From: Geodermatophilus africanus | GTDB taxonomy: Bacteria; Actinomycetota; Actinomycetes; Mycobacteriales; Geodermatophilaceae | Reading direction: 5' to 3' | Length of the DNA stretch: 64,000 bases | Assembly: GCF_900107105.1 (NCBI RefSeq) | Contig: NZ_FNOT01000007.1 | Coordinates: 186,001-250,000 of the forward strand | Part shown: positions 34,220-44,049 of the stretch, in pieces | How positions within the stretch are numbered: position 1 is the first letter of the stretch | How the letters are laid out: the number at the start of each line of letters is the position of its first letter | The notes under the pieces: generated by a model | Seen by the model: only the letters and a program-made list of their open reading frames with translations | What the model was told of the DNA's origin: nothing | The model's database searches: none | Program-made: the position numbers and the translations under genes

Positions 34220-37200
34220 GTGTCTTTCACCCCCGGCTCGCGCATCTCCGTCCCGTCGCGGCCGGACCTGGGCTGGGTCACCGTGGACGACGCCCGAGAA
34301 CTCGATGGTGGCGCCGTGCGGCTCTACGCGGACACTGGAGGACCTGACCAAATCGTCCGCCTAGACCTCACCGCTGAGCAGGCGGCCGCGTGTGAGGTTC
34401 TCAGCGAGGACGGTGGGGGTGACGCCCGCGCGCTGCTAGCCGGCCTGTGGACGGCGTGGATGCGCGCCGCGGGGACGGGAGCGCGGGCTGCGACACTGGC
34501 GTCGTCGCCGCTGACGCCGTACGCCCACCAGATGAACGCCGTGTACGGGGCCATGCTGCCGCAGCCAAGGCTGCGCTTCCTGCTGGCAGACGAGCCAGGC
34601 ACTGGGAAAACGATCATGGCCGGGCTTTACCTGCGGGAGATGCAGCGGCTTGGGTTTGTCCGCAGCGCCCTGATCGTTGCCCCGGCGCACTTGGTCACGA
34701 AGTGGCAGGCCGATTTCGAGCGATTCTTCGGGGGCGGCCTGCGGGCAATCACCGCCCAGACGGTGCGCGAGCACGGCCTGGAGAGCGGACACGACCTGTG
34801 GATCGTCAGCCTGGACTTGCTGTCTGTGAACGGCGCGGTACAGGACGCTGTGCACCCGGATCGAATGGGCTGGGACGCGGTCGTATTCGACGAGGCGCAC
34901 CGGCTCACCCCGACGGCCGTCGGATATTACCAAGCCGGGGAGATGCTCGCGCTAAATACCCCACGAGCGCTGCTAATGACCGCGACGCCACATCGCGGCA
35001 AGGAGTGGCTGTTCCGAGCGCTGCTACACCTGGTTGACCCGGAGGTTTTCCCTGCCGTTGAGAACAACAAGGAGCCCTCCCGGCAGGTCAAGCCGGGAAG
35101 GGTCCACTTTCTGCGCCGAATGAAGGAAGATCTGGTCGATTTCGACGGCACCACCAAGCTCTTCAAAGGCCGACGCGCCGAGAATCAGCCCGTGCGGCTC
35201 TCGTCGGTGGAGGCCGAGTTCTACTTCGAGGCCCTCGACTTGGTCGACCGGTACTTCCCGGCGGTCGCCGTTCCCCTCGCGAAGATGGTCTACGGCAAGC
35301 GCGCCGCCTCGTCGTTACACGCCCTCGCGGAGACGCTGAAGCGCCGCCGCGAGGGCATGGGCACCCAGATGCCATCAGCTGCTGCTGTCGAGGCCGATCC
35401 CGACGGAGACGACCCCGCGTCTGCCGACGAGGCCCGAATTGTCCACGAGGGCTCCCGGAGTGCGAAGGCCGAGCGCAAGGAGATTGAAGCTCTGCTGGGC
35501 CGAATCGGCCCATTGGTCGCCGACATGGAGCAGCCTGCCTCGAAGTGGGATCCGCTCGTACTCACCTGCCTCGGCAGCAACGGGATCAAGCCCGGCAATG
35601 GTGAGCAGGCCGTCGTCTTCACCGAATACGCCGACACCGCCGACTGGCTCGTCCAGCGGCTCCGTCACGCTGGCTTCGCAGCCCGCCGGTACTCCGGACG
35701 CGACAATCACCACGTCCGCGATGACACCCGCGACGCGTTCGCCCGCCGCAGTTTCCAAGTCCTGGTCAGCACCGACGCTGGCAACGAAGGCATCGACCTG
35801 CAGACGGCACACGTCCTAGTCAACTACGACATCCCTTGGTCGCTTGTCCGCCTTGAGCAGCGCATGGGCCGTATCCACCGTGTTGGTCAAACCCGTGACG
35901 TCGAGCTTTACAACCTTATTGCCACCGACACCCGTGAGGGCGAAGTGCTGGAAGTGCTGCTCGGAAACTTCGTTACGGCCGCGAACCAGCTCGAGGGGCG
36001 GATGTTTGACAGCCTCAGCCTGGTCGGTGAGCTCGTCGGCCTCGCCGACGATGATCTCACGCGAGTGCTCGCGGACACCTTTGGCGACGAGGACCAACGC
36101 GCACGCGCGCTCGCCGCCGTCGGCGCGGTCACCGCCAGCCGGCTCACCGAGGCAGCAAAGCGCGCCGATGAGCAGGAGCGCGCTCTTAAGACCAGCGTCG
36201 ACATCAGCCAGGCCGTCGCCGCGCTCCAGAACGATCAGCTCGATCGAATCAACCCGGCCATTGTGGAGGCGTTCCTTCACCGCGCCTCCGACGGCGGAGC
36301 CGTGAAGGTGAGCCCACACGCCGCAGGCGAGGGCATGTTCACCCTCGCGCTGCCCAACGGCGGCGAGCTCCCACCCGACTTCGCCCCGCCGGGCCAGCGG
36401 CGCGCCGGGACTTCCGCCTTGGTCGCAACTAGCGGCAAATTTCTTGCTGAAGCGCGCCGCAGCAGCGCCGCGGTCTCCGACGCTGTGAATCTCGGCCCGA
36501 GCGACCCGCCGTTCAAGGCCCTTGTGGCGTACTGCGCCGAAATCCTCAGCCCCGCCATGTTCCGCGGCGCCGGACTAGTCGACCAGACCAGCGGCACGGA
36601 TTACGACTTGTTCGCTTACGAAGCGGACCTCACCGAGGCTGGAGGCCGCCGCAAAGGCACCTGGTCGTGCCTGATTCGCGTCGACAGCGCGGGCGCCCGG
36701 CCCGTCCGATGGGAGATGCTCGCCAACCTCACCCCCGCCGACTCACCGGCCGGAGAGCCGCACCCAGCGCGCGCGCACGACGCCGCCGCTCGCGCCGTCA
36801 TGGAGGCGGGAGACGAGCAAGAGCGCCGCTCCCGCGCCCTCGACGACTGGCTCCGCGTTGCCCAGCGAGAGCTTGACGTGCTTCCTAACGAGCTGACCGA
36901 CGACATCGGCGACCGCGCGGCCCGCATCGCTGAGCGCACCCGCCTCAAGAACATGACGACCCAGCGGTTGGCCGACCTCCGCCAGATGAGCGAGGTCACC
37001 ATCGGCGAGCCCCGCCGGCTGGCGTGGGCTCGCGTCTCAGCGGCTGCTCCGCCCATCGATCCGACCGAGGCCGATAGCGAGCGAATCAGTAGCCATCTGG
37101 TGGCCAATCAGCTCCGCGCGCAGGGCTACGCCGTCAGCGACGTCCACACGGAGCAGCGCGGCTACGACCTCCACGCCAGCCGAGGCCGGGAGCAGCGCCT

Positions 37201-37468
37201 CGTCGAGGTCAAGGGGGTCTGGCGCGCCGCGAGCAGCCAGGGCGTCAGTCTGACGGCCAACGAGGTTCTCATCGCGACCCAGCAAGGCAAGGACTACTGG
37301 CTATACGTCGTCGACCAGTGCCACGACGGGAGCGGCGCAGTCTTCGGCGTCTACCAAGACCCCGTCCGGACCTTTGGCGACCTGTCCAAGACTCAAGTGA
37401 TCGTTCACTTACCTGGTAGCGCCCTGAAGGCAGCCAGAGAAAGCGAGGAGCACGCCCCGTGCGCATGA
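34220..37468 (+). CDS. SNF2-like helicase with C-terminal DUF3883 (Hma-type helicase)
   Basis: A 1082-residue SF2 helicase. Walker A DEPGTGKT (residues 124-131), DEAH box (224-227), motif V region STDAGNEGIDLQTAHV and motif VI QRMGRIHRVGQ (from 547) are intact. The end carries a DUF3883-like domain with D983 and E996-V-K998 (RLVEVKGVW), a PD-(D/E)XK-like arrangement. It is the first gene of a three-gene operon with a DNA methylase and a DUF499 ATPase, matching the helicase-methylase-ATPase antiviral candidates. A promoter TAATGT lies six bases before GTG 34220. Confidence 0.88.
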   Translation: MSFTPGSRISVPSRPDLGWVTVDDARELDGGAVRLYADTGGPDQIVRLDLTAEQAAACEVLSEDGGGDARALLAGLWTAWMRAAGTGARAATLASSPLTPYAHQMNAVYGAMLPQPRLRFLLADEPGTGKTIMAGLYLREMQRLGFVRSALIVAPAHLVTKWQADFERFFGGGLRAITAQTVREHGLESGHDLWIVSLDLLSVNGAVQDAVHPDRMGWDAVVFDEAHRLTPTAVGYYQAGEMLALNTPRALLMTATPHRGKEWLFRALLHLVDPEVFPAVENNKEPSRQVKPGRVHFLRRMKEDLVDFDGTTKLFKGRRAENQPVRLSSVEAEFYFEALDLVDRYFPAVAVPLAKMVYGKRAASSLHALAETLKRRREGMGTQMPSAAAVEADPDGDDPASADEARIVHEGSRSAKAERKEIEALLGRIGPLVADMEQPASKWDPLVLTCLGSNGIKPGNGEQAVVFTEYADTADWLVQRLRHAGFAARRYSGRDNHHVRDDTRDAFARRSFQVLVSTDAGNEGIDLQTAHVLVNYDIPWSLVRLEQRMGRIHRVGQTRDVELYNLIATDTREGEVLEVLLGNFVTAANQLEGRMFDSLSLVGELVGLADDDLTRVLADTFGDEDQRARALAAVGAVTASRLTEAAKRADEQERALKTSVDISQAVAALQNDQLDRINPAIVEAFLHRASDGGAVKVSPHAAGEGMFTLALPNGGELPPDFAPPGQRRAGTSALVATSGKFLAEARRSSAAVSDAVNLGPSDPPFKALVAYCAEILSPAMFRGAGLVDQTSGTDYDLFAYEADLTEAGGRRKGTWSCLIRVDSAGARPVRWEMLANLTPADSPAGEPHPARAHDAAARAVMEAGDEQERRSRALDDWLRVAQRELDVLPNELTDDIGDRAARIAERTRLKNMTTQRLADLRQMSEVTIGEPRRLAWARVSAAAPPIDPTEADSERISSHLVANQLRAQGYAVSDVHTEQRGYDLHASRGREQRLVEVKGVWRAASSQGVSLTANEVLIATQQGKDYWLYVVDQCHDGSGAVFGVYQDPVRTFGDLSKTQVIVHLPGSALKAARESEEHAPCA

Positions 37469-40188
37469 TCGAGCGCTGGTTTCCTTGCGCCGAAGTCAGC
37501 GAGGCGTCCGGCAGCGGTTGGGGTAGCGGCGCCGCCGAAAAGCGGCTGTTTACCTGGTTCGCTGCGCGGCCTCTGGCGCAGGCGAAAGCAGCCGTGCTGA
37601 CCAGTCTCCTCCCGTGGCCGGAAGACGAAGCGGAGCAGGCGCGGCTTCAAGACTTGGTCCGTCGAGCCATGAGCGCTCGCGACGGCGCGAACGCAGAAGT
37701 GACCGCCGAGCTGGCGCGTTGGTACCCGGCAGGAGCGCGGATGCTCGATCCGTTCGCTGGCCGCGGCATGATTCCGATGGAGGCTGGGCGCTACGGCGTT
37801 GAGGCGCACGGGATCGACAACAGTCCGGTCGCGGTCCTCGCGGGATCCCTTCTCACTGACTACCCAGTGCGAGACTGGTCGGAAGAGCCGGACCTGCCCT
37901 GGCAGTCAAGCCTGCTCAGCACGGACAAGCTGCTAGATGCCGCGGATGCCGTTCTTGCTGAGATTGGCCGCCGCTATGAAGCCGACATGGCGCCCTACTA
38001 CGAGGCTATCGGTGGCGTCGCGCCGCTCGGATACCTGTGGGCTGTCACCCTCCCTTGTCAGGAATGCCACCGGCGGTTCCCCCTAACGGGTTCGCTTGTC
38101 CTACGGCGCCCCAACCTGCGAAAGAACGACTTAGGACAGAGCTACGATATTCATGTCGACTCGTCTGCAGGCACGTTCCGAGCCATAGTCCACGACGGTG
38201 AGCCGACAGGCTCACCAACCCTTCAGGCGCCACTGAAGGCGGGGAAGGCGGTGCGTGGAAAGGCAGCTATCTGCTCGTTCTGTGGCCACGTACACCCGAA
38301 GGATCTGCACACGCGGCTAGCAGCGGAGGGCCAGGGCAGGGATGCCCTGCTTGTCGTAGCTGAGCCGCACGACCGTTGGGGAAGGGCCTTCCGAGCTCCG
38401 ACGGAATCTGAGCTCGCCCAGGTAGTTGCGGCGAGTCAAGCACTGTTGGGCGAACCGGCGTTCGCTGCAGGCCTCCCAGCGCGTCCGCACGAGCGCATCC
38501 CTGAGAACAACGGCGCCACGATCCGTCCTCAGTTGTACGGCGCAGTGAGCTACGGCGATCTGTGCAATGACCGTCAGACCCTTGGATTGATCCGTTTGAG
38601 TCGAATTATCCGGGAACTGGGCGGGGAGTTGGCGTCACTCGGGGCCTCCTACGACTACAAGCGAGCCTTACTCGGCTACGCCGGTGCGGTGCTGGTGCGC
38701 AAGCTTCGCTACAGCAGCCGCGGGTCCTGGCTACGCAACACGCCTGGCGCAGGACTGATCGCGGGCGTCTTTGTTAATGAGGGTAGCCTCGGCTTTTCGT
38801 ACGACTTCTTTGAGACTGGCCTCGGCGACGGGCCGGGAACATGGCCCTCATTTACAGCAGACACCCTGTCGGTGTTAAGGACGCAGCGGACCTCGCGCAA
38901 GGGGCGGCCGGTAAGGATCGCCCGTGGTACCGCGCGTGCCCTCCCTTTCCGTCCGGGGTCTATGTCTGCCGTGGTCACGGATCCGCCCTACGACTCGATG
39001 GTTTATTACACGGACAGCTCGGACTTCTTCTACGTTTGGCTCAAGCGGGCGCTGCCGCCGGACGTGTTTCCTGAATTCGACTTCACAGCTGACCCGCGCG
39101 GTCTCCAAGAGCGAATCGAAGAGTTGCTTGTCAAGGAACACGGCATCGCGCCTGGCGAGCACCGGACTCGCGAGCACTACGACAACGGGATCGCTACCGC
39201 GTTCCGTCAGGCACGTGAGCTTGTCGCCCCCGACGGGGTTGTGACGGTGGTGTTCGGTCATGGGGAGCCGGAGGTCTGGCATCGACTCCTCGGGGCCATC
39301 GCCAAGGCTGGACTCGTGCTCACGGGGTCTTGGCCCGCAAAAACCGAGGCGGGCGGGCAACAGGGCAAGGCCAACATCGTCACGACACTGACGATGTCGT
39401 GCCGACCTGCACCCGAAGGTCGGCCAATCGGCCGCGCGAACCTCGTGGAAGTTGAGGTCCGGCGGGAAGTACAGTCGCGCATCCCGCTGTGGGACGCGGC
39501 CGGCCTTGCACCGACCGACCAGCGCATGGCGTCGGCTGGACCAGCCATGGAGGCCGTGGGGCGGTATGCGCAGGTGCTGAATCACCTAGGCGAACCGGTG
39601 GACCCCTCGCACTACTTGGTTGTGGCCCGAAAGGCAGTCAGCGACGCAACTTCCATGCCGATCGAGAGTCTGCCGCTAGACACCTTTGATAACAGGACCC
39701 GCTTCGCGCTGTCGTGGGTCCGGCTCTACCGCCGGTCTGTCGCTCCGAAGTCGGAGGCTCGCTGGGAGGCTATGACGACTGACCTGACGATGGACGAGCT
39801 GAAGGGAGTGTTGTCTGAGGCTGACAAGGGCGTTCGATTCGCTCCCTCCCACGATTGGAAGGGGACAGTCTCAGGATCATCCTCGGTCATCGACGTAGCG
39901 ATGGCGATGGCGAAGGCATGGGCTGGTGGGCTCGACGAGGTTGCGCAGGTCGTGGCCGCTGCTGGGCGAGACGAGGAAGACGCATATCTCTGGGCAACGC
40001 TGAGCTACTTGGCGTCGCTGCTACCTGAAGCGGACCCGGACGCCGTCGCATGGTCCTCGCTCGTGAGAGCGCGTCGCGGCATCGGGAACGTCGCTCGCGG
40101 TGTCGTCTCGGCTCAGCGAGAGGCCGACGAGGCGAAGGCGCGCCAAGGCAGCCTGTTCGACATTGAGATGGTGGGAGAGACGTCGTGA
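37459..40188 (+). CDS. DUF1156-containing DNA methyltransferase
   Basis: A 909-residue adenine-type DNA methylase. The N-terminus (MIERWFPCAEVSEAS) is the DUF1156 signature. The cofactor motif LDPFAGRG is at residues 96-103 and the catalytic DPPY at 508-511, so the motif order is that of N6-adenine or N4-cytosine enzymes with a long insert. A CxxC pair (LPCQECHRR and CSFCGHVH) in the insert may bind zinc. GTG 37459 has GAGGAG eight bases upstream; ATG 37465, forming ATGA with the helicase stop, is the alternative. It presumably marks self DNA for the operon's effector. Confidence 0.88.
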   Translation: MRMIERWFPCAEVSEASGSGWGSGAAEKRLFTWFAARPLAQAKAAVLTSLLPWPEDEAEQARLQDLVRRAMSARDGANAEVTAELARWYPAGARMLDPFAGRGMIPMEAGRYGVEAHGIDNSPVAVLAGSLLTDYPVRDWSEEPDLPWQSSLLSTDKLLDAADAVLAEIGRRYEADMAPYYEAIGGVAPLGYLWAVTLPCQECHRRFPLTGSLVLRRPNLRKNDLGQSYDIHVDSSAGTFRAIVHDGEPTGSPTLQAPLKAGKAVRGKAAICSFCGHVHPKDLHTRLAAEGQGRDALLVVAEPHDRWGRAFRAPTESELAQVVAASQALLGEPAFAAGLPARPHERIPENNGATIRPQLYGAVSYGDLCNDRQTLGLIRLSRIIRELGGELASLGASYDYKRALLGYAGAVLVRKLRYSSRGSWLRNTPGAGLIAGVFVNEGSLGFSYDFFETGLGDGPGTWPSFTADTLSVLRTQRTSRKGRPVRIARGTARALPFRPGSMSAVVTDPPYDSMVYYTDSSDFFYVWLKRALPPDVFPEFDFTADPRGLQERIEELLVKEHGIAPGEHRTREHYDNGIATAFRQARELVAPDGVVTVVFGHGEPEVWHRLLGAIAKAGLVLTGSWPAKTEAGGQQGKANIVTTLTMSCRPAPEGRPIGRANLVEVEVRREVQSRIPLWDAAGLAPTDQRMASAGPAMEAVGRYAQVLNHLGEPVDPSHYLVVARKAVSDATSMPIESLPLDTFDNRTRFALSWVRLYRRSVAPKSEARWEAMTTDLTMDELKGVLSEADKGVRFAPSHDWKGTVSGSSSVIDVAMAMAKAWAGGLDEVAQVVAAAGRDEEDAYLWATLSYLASLLPEADPDAVAWSSLVRARRGIGNVARGVVSAQREADEAKARQGSLFDIEMVGETS

Positions 40189-43112
40189 GCAGCCGCGTGA
40201 CCCCGTGGTGGGAGGTCCTCAAGCTGAGGGATGAGGTCGTCCACGCCTCGGGGTCGATTGATGACGTACAGATGTCACTGTTCCAGGCCGTTCACGGCAC
40301 GCCGCAGGACCGGCCGCCGTACGCAGAGCCCAGCTACTACGGCGACATCACGCACCCAAGTCCGCTATTCACCGACCTCATGGCGAAGGTCGCCGTGCGC
40401 CTCGGCGGCGGCAGCAAGCACACCCGTGCCCGAGCACTATGGCGGCTGGATCAGGCGATGGGCGGCGGCAAGTCCCATGGCCTCATCGGTCTGTGGCACC
40501 TAGCGGCGCACCCGGCAGCCCTTGCGCAGACGGACGTCGGGAAGGCCGCCTGGGCTAAGGCGGCGCTGATACTCGACGGTCAGCCTCCCGCCGATCTAAA
40601 CAACCCGGTCGTCGTTGTTTTGGCCGCCGATAACATGACCGCTGGCAAGGGCAGCGCCGAATTCGACGGTCCGGCGCAGACGCTTCATGAGCGCTTCTTG
40701 TGGCGACTATTTGGCGGCGACAACAACCTCTATCTGCGCTACCGCGACGGCTATGCCGACAAGCACCGCATAGTCGAGGCACTCACGGCAGTTGGGCGGC
40801 CGGTGCTCATCCTGATCGACGAAATCATGGACTACGTCCGTCAGCTCTCGCTGACGGAGAACGCTGATCTCGCAATCAAGGACATGGCGTTCCTGCGAGC
40901 ACTGCTCGACAGCGTTAACGACGTCCCGAATGTTGCGGCAGTGGTTGTCATGATCGCGTCGGAGGCCGACAATATCGACTTGGACGAGGCTGGTCAGAAG
41001 CGTCGAGCTGAGTTGGACGACTTGCTGATCCGCAACGGCGAGACGGCGACCATCAATGACAACACCGATTTTGCCGAGATCCTTCGGCGGCGGCTCTTCG
41101 ACGGGACGCCGCCTGCCGAGGTGCTCAAGGCGACAGCGACCGCATTCACCTCGCGGATGACAGGTCCTTGGCGCGCCAAGGTGTTCGACTTCGTCCCTGC
41201 CGCCGCGAACGTGGAGTTCCCCGAGGAGGTAGCGCGCTGCTACCCCTTCCATCCCCAACTCATGACGATGGCCGAGCAGGAGTGGGCCAAGCTGGCCGGC
41301 TTTCAGCGAGTTCGGTCAACCATCCGCATCTTCGCCGCGACGGCGCACTCGCAGTACCAGCGGGGCAGGAGCGGCCGGTGGGCCCCGCTCTTGGTGGGGC
41401 CTGGGGACCTGCCGCTGTCCGACCCGACGGTGCGCGAAGCCGTCATCAACAGCGGCCTCATCGTTGACACGCGGACGCAAGCCAACTATCGGCAAATCGC
41501 TAGCGCCGACATCGTCGCCGCCGACGATCTTAAGGGAGCGGCGCGCGAGCTAGATCGCTCCCGCACCGACGGCATTATTGGACCGCTCAATCCCCGCGCC
41601 GCGGAGCGCGCCGCCACGTGCCTGTTCCTCTGCTCGGTTATCGGCGCCCGCGCGGGAGGGCGCCAGGGTGCGACCGAGGCCGAACTCAAGGCCGCTGTGT
41701 TTGTCCCTGACGTGAACTATTCGGTGGGCGAGGCGGACACCGTACTCGCGGAGCTGATGGACGTCGAAGGTGGCGGACTATCGAGCGTTGAACACCTGGC
41801 CGGTAAGGGCGGCCAGGCCCCTCGATTGTTCATGTCGACCCGACGTACGCTCAACATGCTCGTGAAGGCAGCGCGCACCAGCGTCACTGATGAGGACCGT
41901 GACGAAGAGCTTGCCAAGTCCGCCGAACGCCTATCGGGCACCGGTCCCTTCAAGGCGAAGCTGTTCGTGAGAGCTGACCCTGACCGTGATCCGATCGCCG
42001 TGCTCACCGCGGCTGGTATTGACGACGCCCGCAGCACCCGGCTCGTCGTACTTGACCCCCGTCAGTTCAGCTTGCTCAACGGCATCGACAAGGACACCCG
42101 CGATGCTATTCGCGCCGTCATGGGCCTAGGGCCGAATAAGGTTCCCGTGCAGTGGGCGTCAAGCGCCGTGTTCTCATGCGTCAACACGCAGGGCCGAGCT
42201 GCTGCTCGCGGTGCGGCAGCCGCCTACCTTGCCTGGGACCGCGTCGCTGTCATGGACGCCGTGCGGGCGGACGACGAGCTCTCGGAGCAGGCCCGAAGCG
42301 AGCGGGCCGACGCTCGTCGCAACCTGGACAGCGCGGTCCGCCGTGCCTACCGGCATTTCATCTACTTGGCTGAGGGAGATCGGGAAGACGAGCCCCGCGT
42401 GGACCGGACTCACGCGTTTGAGCCCGACAGCAATCTGACATCGCTCGACGGCAGCGCCGTATGGAAGGCCCTGGTCGGCCAAGGTAAGGCCTTCGACGTC
42501 TCCGCTCTGACAGCCAAGGCCCTGCTGCATAACCTCGACGTCAAGGACTTTGGTAAGCCGCTCGACGAGGTACGTGACCTCTTCTGGAGCACTCCGCGGA
42601 TGCCCCTCCTGCCTGGCGGTGACGCGGACCTGCAGAAGGCGATCTACGAAGCCGTTACCGCTGAGCAGCTCCGGCTTGTCGGTGCCGACGGTCAGGACCG
42701 GGTCGTGACCAGACCCGGTGATATCGCCGTCGGTTCGTCCGGACTGAGGCTCGCGCCGCCGCAAGAAGTTGTGCCTGGTCCTGGTCCTGGTCCTGGTCCT
42801 GGTCCTGGTCCCGGTCCCGGTCCCGGTCCCGGTCCCGGTCCCGGTCCCGGTCCCGGTCCCGGTCCTGGCCCCGGTCCTGAGCCGAGAACGGCGGAGCGGG
42901 AGATCGCGTTCAGTCTGGTGACGAGCATGGGGGACGAGGGCACCCGTGACGCCGTGCGCCGCCTTCTCATGGAGCTGTCCAACGCAGCGGACGAAGGCCA
43001 CGTCTCCTGGGCGCAGCTGCAGGTGAGGGTGGTCATCGACGACAGCGTGGCCGACGCGGTGGAGCAGGCCGCTCGTGACAGCGGCACGAACCCGAGCAGT
43101 CGTCCCGCCTGA
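40185..43112 (+). CDS. DUF499 ATPase of the helicase-methylase-ATPase operon
   Basis: A 975-residue P-loop ATPase. The N-terminus (WWEVLKLRDEVVHASGSIDD) is typical of DUF499. Walker A is GGGKS (residues 93-97) and Walker B is LILIDE (D212, E213). Residues 864-898 are a pure Pro-Gly tract, then a helical C-terminus follows. GTG 40185 overlaps the methylase stop. DUF499 proteins co-occur with DUF1156 methylases and helicases in defence loci. A role as motor or sensor is inferred. Confidence 0.87.
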   Translation: MSSRVTPWWEVLKLRDEVVHASGSIDDVQMSLFQAVHGTPQDRPPYAEPSYYGDITHPSPLFTDLMAKVAVRLGGGSKHTRARALWRLDQAMGGGKSHGLIGLWHLAAHPAALAQTDVGKAAWAKAALILDGQPPADLNNPVVVVLAADNMTAGKGSAEFDGPAQTLHERFLWRLFGGDNNLYLRYRDGYADKHRIVEALTAVGRPVLILIDEIMDYVRQLSLTENADLAIKDMAFLRALLDSVNDVPNVAAVVVMIASEADNIDLDEAGQKRRAELDDLLIRNGETATINDNTDFAEILRRRLFDGTPPAEVLKATATAFTSRMTGPWRAKVFDFVPAAANVEFPEEVARCYPFHPQLMTMAEQEWAKLAGFQRVRSTIRIFAATAHSQYQRGRSGRWAPLLVGPGDLPLSDPTVREAVINSGLIVDTRTQANYRQIASADIVAADDLKGAARELDRSRTDGIIGPLNPRAAERAATCLFLCSVIGARAGGRQGATEAELKAAVFVPDVNYSVGEADTVLAELMDVEGGGLSSVEHLAGKGGQAPRLFMSTRRTLNMLVKAARTSVTDEDRDEELAKSAERLSGTGPFKAKLFVRADPDRDPIAVLTAAGIDDARSTRLVVLDPRQFSLLNGIDKDTRDAIRAVMGLGPNKVPVQWASSAVFSCVNTQGRAAARGAAAAYLAWDRVAVMDAVRADDELSEQARSERADARRNLDSAVRRAYRHFIYLAEGDREDEPRVDRTHAFEPDSNLTSLDGSAVWKALVGQGKAFDVSALTAKALLHNLDVKDFGKPLDEVRDLFWSTPRMPLLPGGDADLQKAIYEAVTAEQLRLVGADGQDRVVTRPGDIAVGSSGLRLAPPQEVVPGPGPGPGPGPGPGPGPGPGPGPGPGPGPGPGPGPEPRTAEREIAFSLVTSMGDEGTRDAVRRLLMELSNAADEGHVSWAQLQVRVVIDDSVADAVEQAARDSGTNPSSRPA
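42774..42878 (+). repeat. In-frame hexanucleotide tandem repeat coding Pro-Gly
   Basis: 105 bases of CCT-GGT or CCC-GGT units, about 17.5 copies, coding alternating Pro and Gly inside the DUF499 ATPase. The first five Pro codons are CCT, the middle ones CCC, the last few mixed. Confidence 0.95.
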
Positions 43113-43313
43113 CACTCAAGGCTCCGGCCCGCTGCGGGGACAAGTGACCGGTGCTCTGCAGTTCATCTGAGCGGCGGGCCGTGTGGCCGCTCCATCGCAT
43201 GACGCGTGGTGGCGAGGCCCTAGCGCGGACGGACATTGATTGGGTCGATGTGGCCGGCCACCGAGCGGAGTTGGACGGAAAGTCACTATCTCCTGTTGAG
43301 CTCGAGTCGAGTC

Positions 43314-43841
43314 CTACTGCTGCATGCGGACTGACTGCTCGCTCGCGCTGAGGTAGTAGTCGAGTTGGCTGTCGTTGCCGTGGGCGACGGCGATCGCGAA
43401 GGCAACGGCGTACTGCCATGGCTCGATGTACCGCGGCTGCCCCTCGGGCACGAAGTCGCCGATGGGCACGAGGGCGCTGCCCTTGTCGATGGACCACATG
43501 GTCATGCGGTCGACGACCTGGCCGTGCCAGCGAATGTCGGCGAACGAGTTCGTGACCTCCCAGTTGCGCTTCTCAGCCCAGTCGAAGTGGAGTCGCCGCT
43601 TCTCCTCGGGGTCGACCTTGAGTCCGTAACCGATGCTCAGGACGACGTCGCGCTCCCAAACAAGTAGGTCAGAGTAGTTCCGTGAATACCAGCCCTCGAC
43701 TTCGCCGTACTCGCCGGTGCTCATCACGCTGGTGAGCGCTGGCCCGACGGGAGCGGCGTTCGCCCCCCAGCCCGCGATGCGGTTCCAGTCGTAGGGCGAG
43801 CTGTCGGCCAGCGCGGTGCGAATCTCGGCGAGGGACGGCAT
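43314..43841 (-). CDS. Hypothetical protein (175 residues)
   Basis: A soluble protein, MPSLAEIRTALADSSPYDWN, with two runs of aromatic and acidic residues (EVEGWYSRNYSDLLVWERD and RRLHFDWAEKRNWEV) and HGNDSQLDYYLSAS near the end. I do not recognise the family. It is the last of two minus-strand genes next to the helicase-methylase-ATPase operon, 208 bases behind the HEPN gene. It may belong to that neighbour or stand alone. Confidence 0.6.
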   Translation of the reverse strand: MPSLAEIRTALADSSPYDWNRIAGWGANAAPVGPALTSVMSTGEYGEVEGWYSRNYSDLLVWERDVVLSIGYGLKVDPEEKRRLHFDWAEKRNWEVTNSFADIRWHGQVVDRMTMWSIDKGSALVPIGDFVPEGQPRYIEPWQYAVAFAIAVAHGNDSQLDYYLSASEQSVRMQQ

Positions 43842-44049
43842 GCCTTGGAGCGTTGCACGACAGGGCGGTGCCCGCCTTCGGTGATCGGGGCAACCGGGAT
43901 CCCACGGCTGGTGGGACCGCCTCCACGAGCAAACGTTGACGAGGCGGGCCCCTCCAGTCCTCCAGGTCTCGGCTGTGGGTATCACTGCCACAGTGGCCCT
44001 GGCTCACCGGGCGCACCGCTGCTACCCAAGGTCGACTTGGGCGGATTGG

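Noticed and set aside
42774-42878. Repeat array as possible CRISPR
   Set aside because: Six-base units without spacers, in frame within a coding gene; it codes Pro-Gly.
43113-43200. Inverted GC-rich words after the DUF499 stop as terminator
   Set aside because: CGGCCCGC and GCGGGCCG are more than 40 bases apart with no good closing stem.
43151-43351. Short plus-strand ORF after the DUF499 gene
   Set aside because: No ribosome-binding site, no family likeness, and it overlaps the end of a better minus-strand gene.
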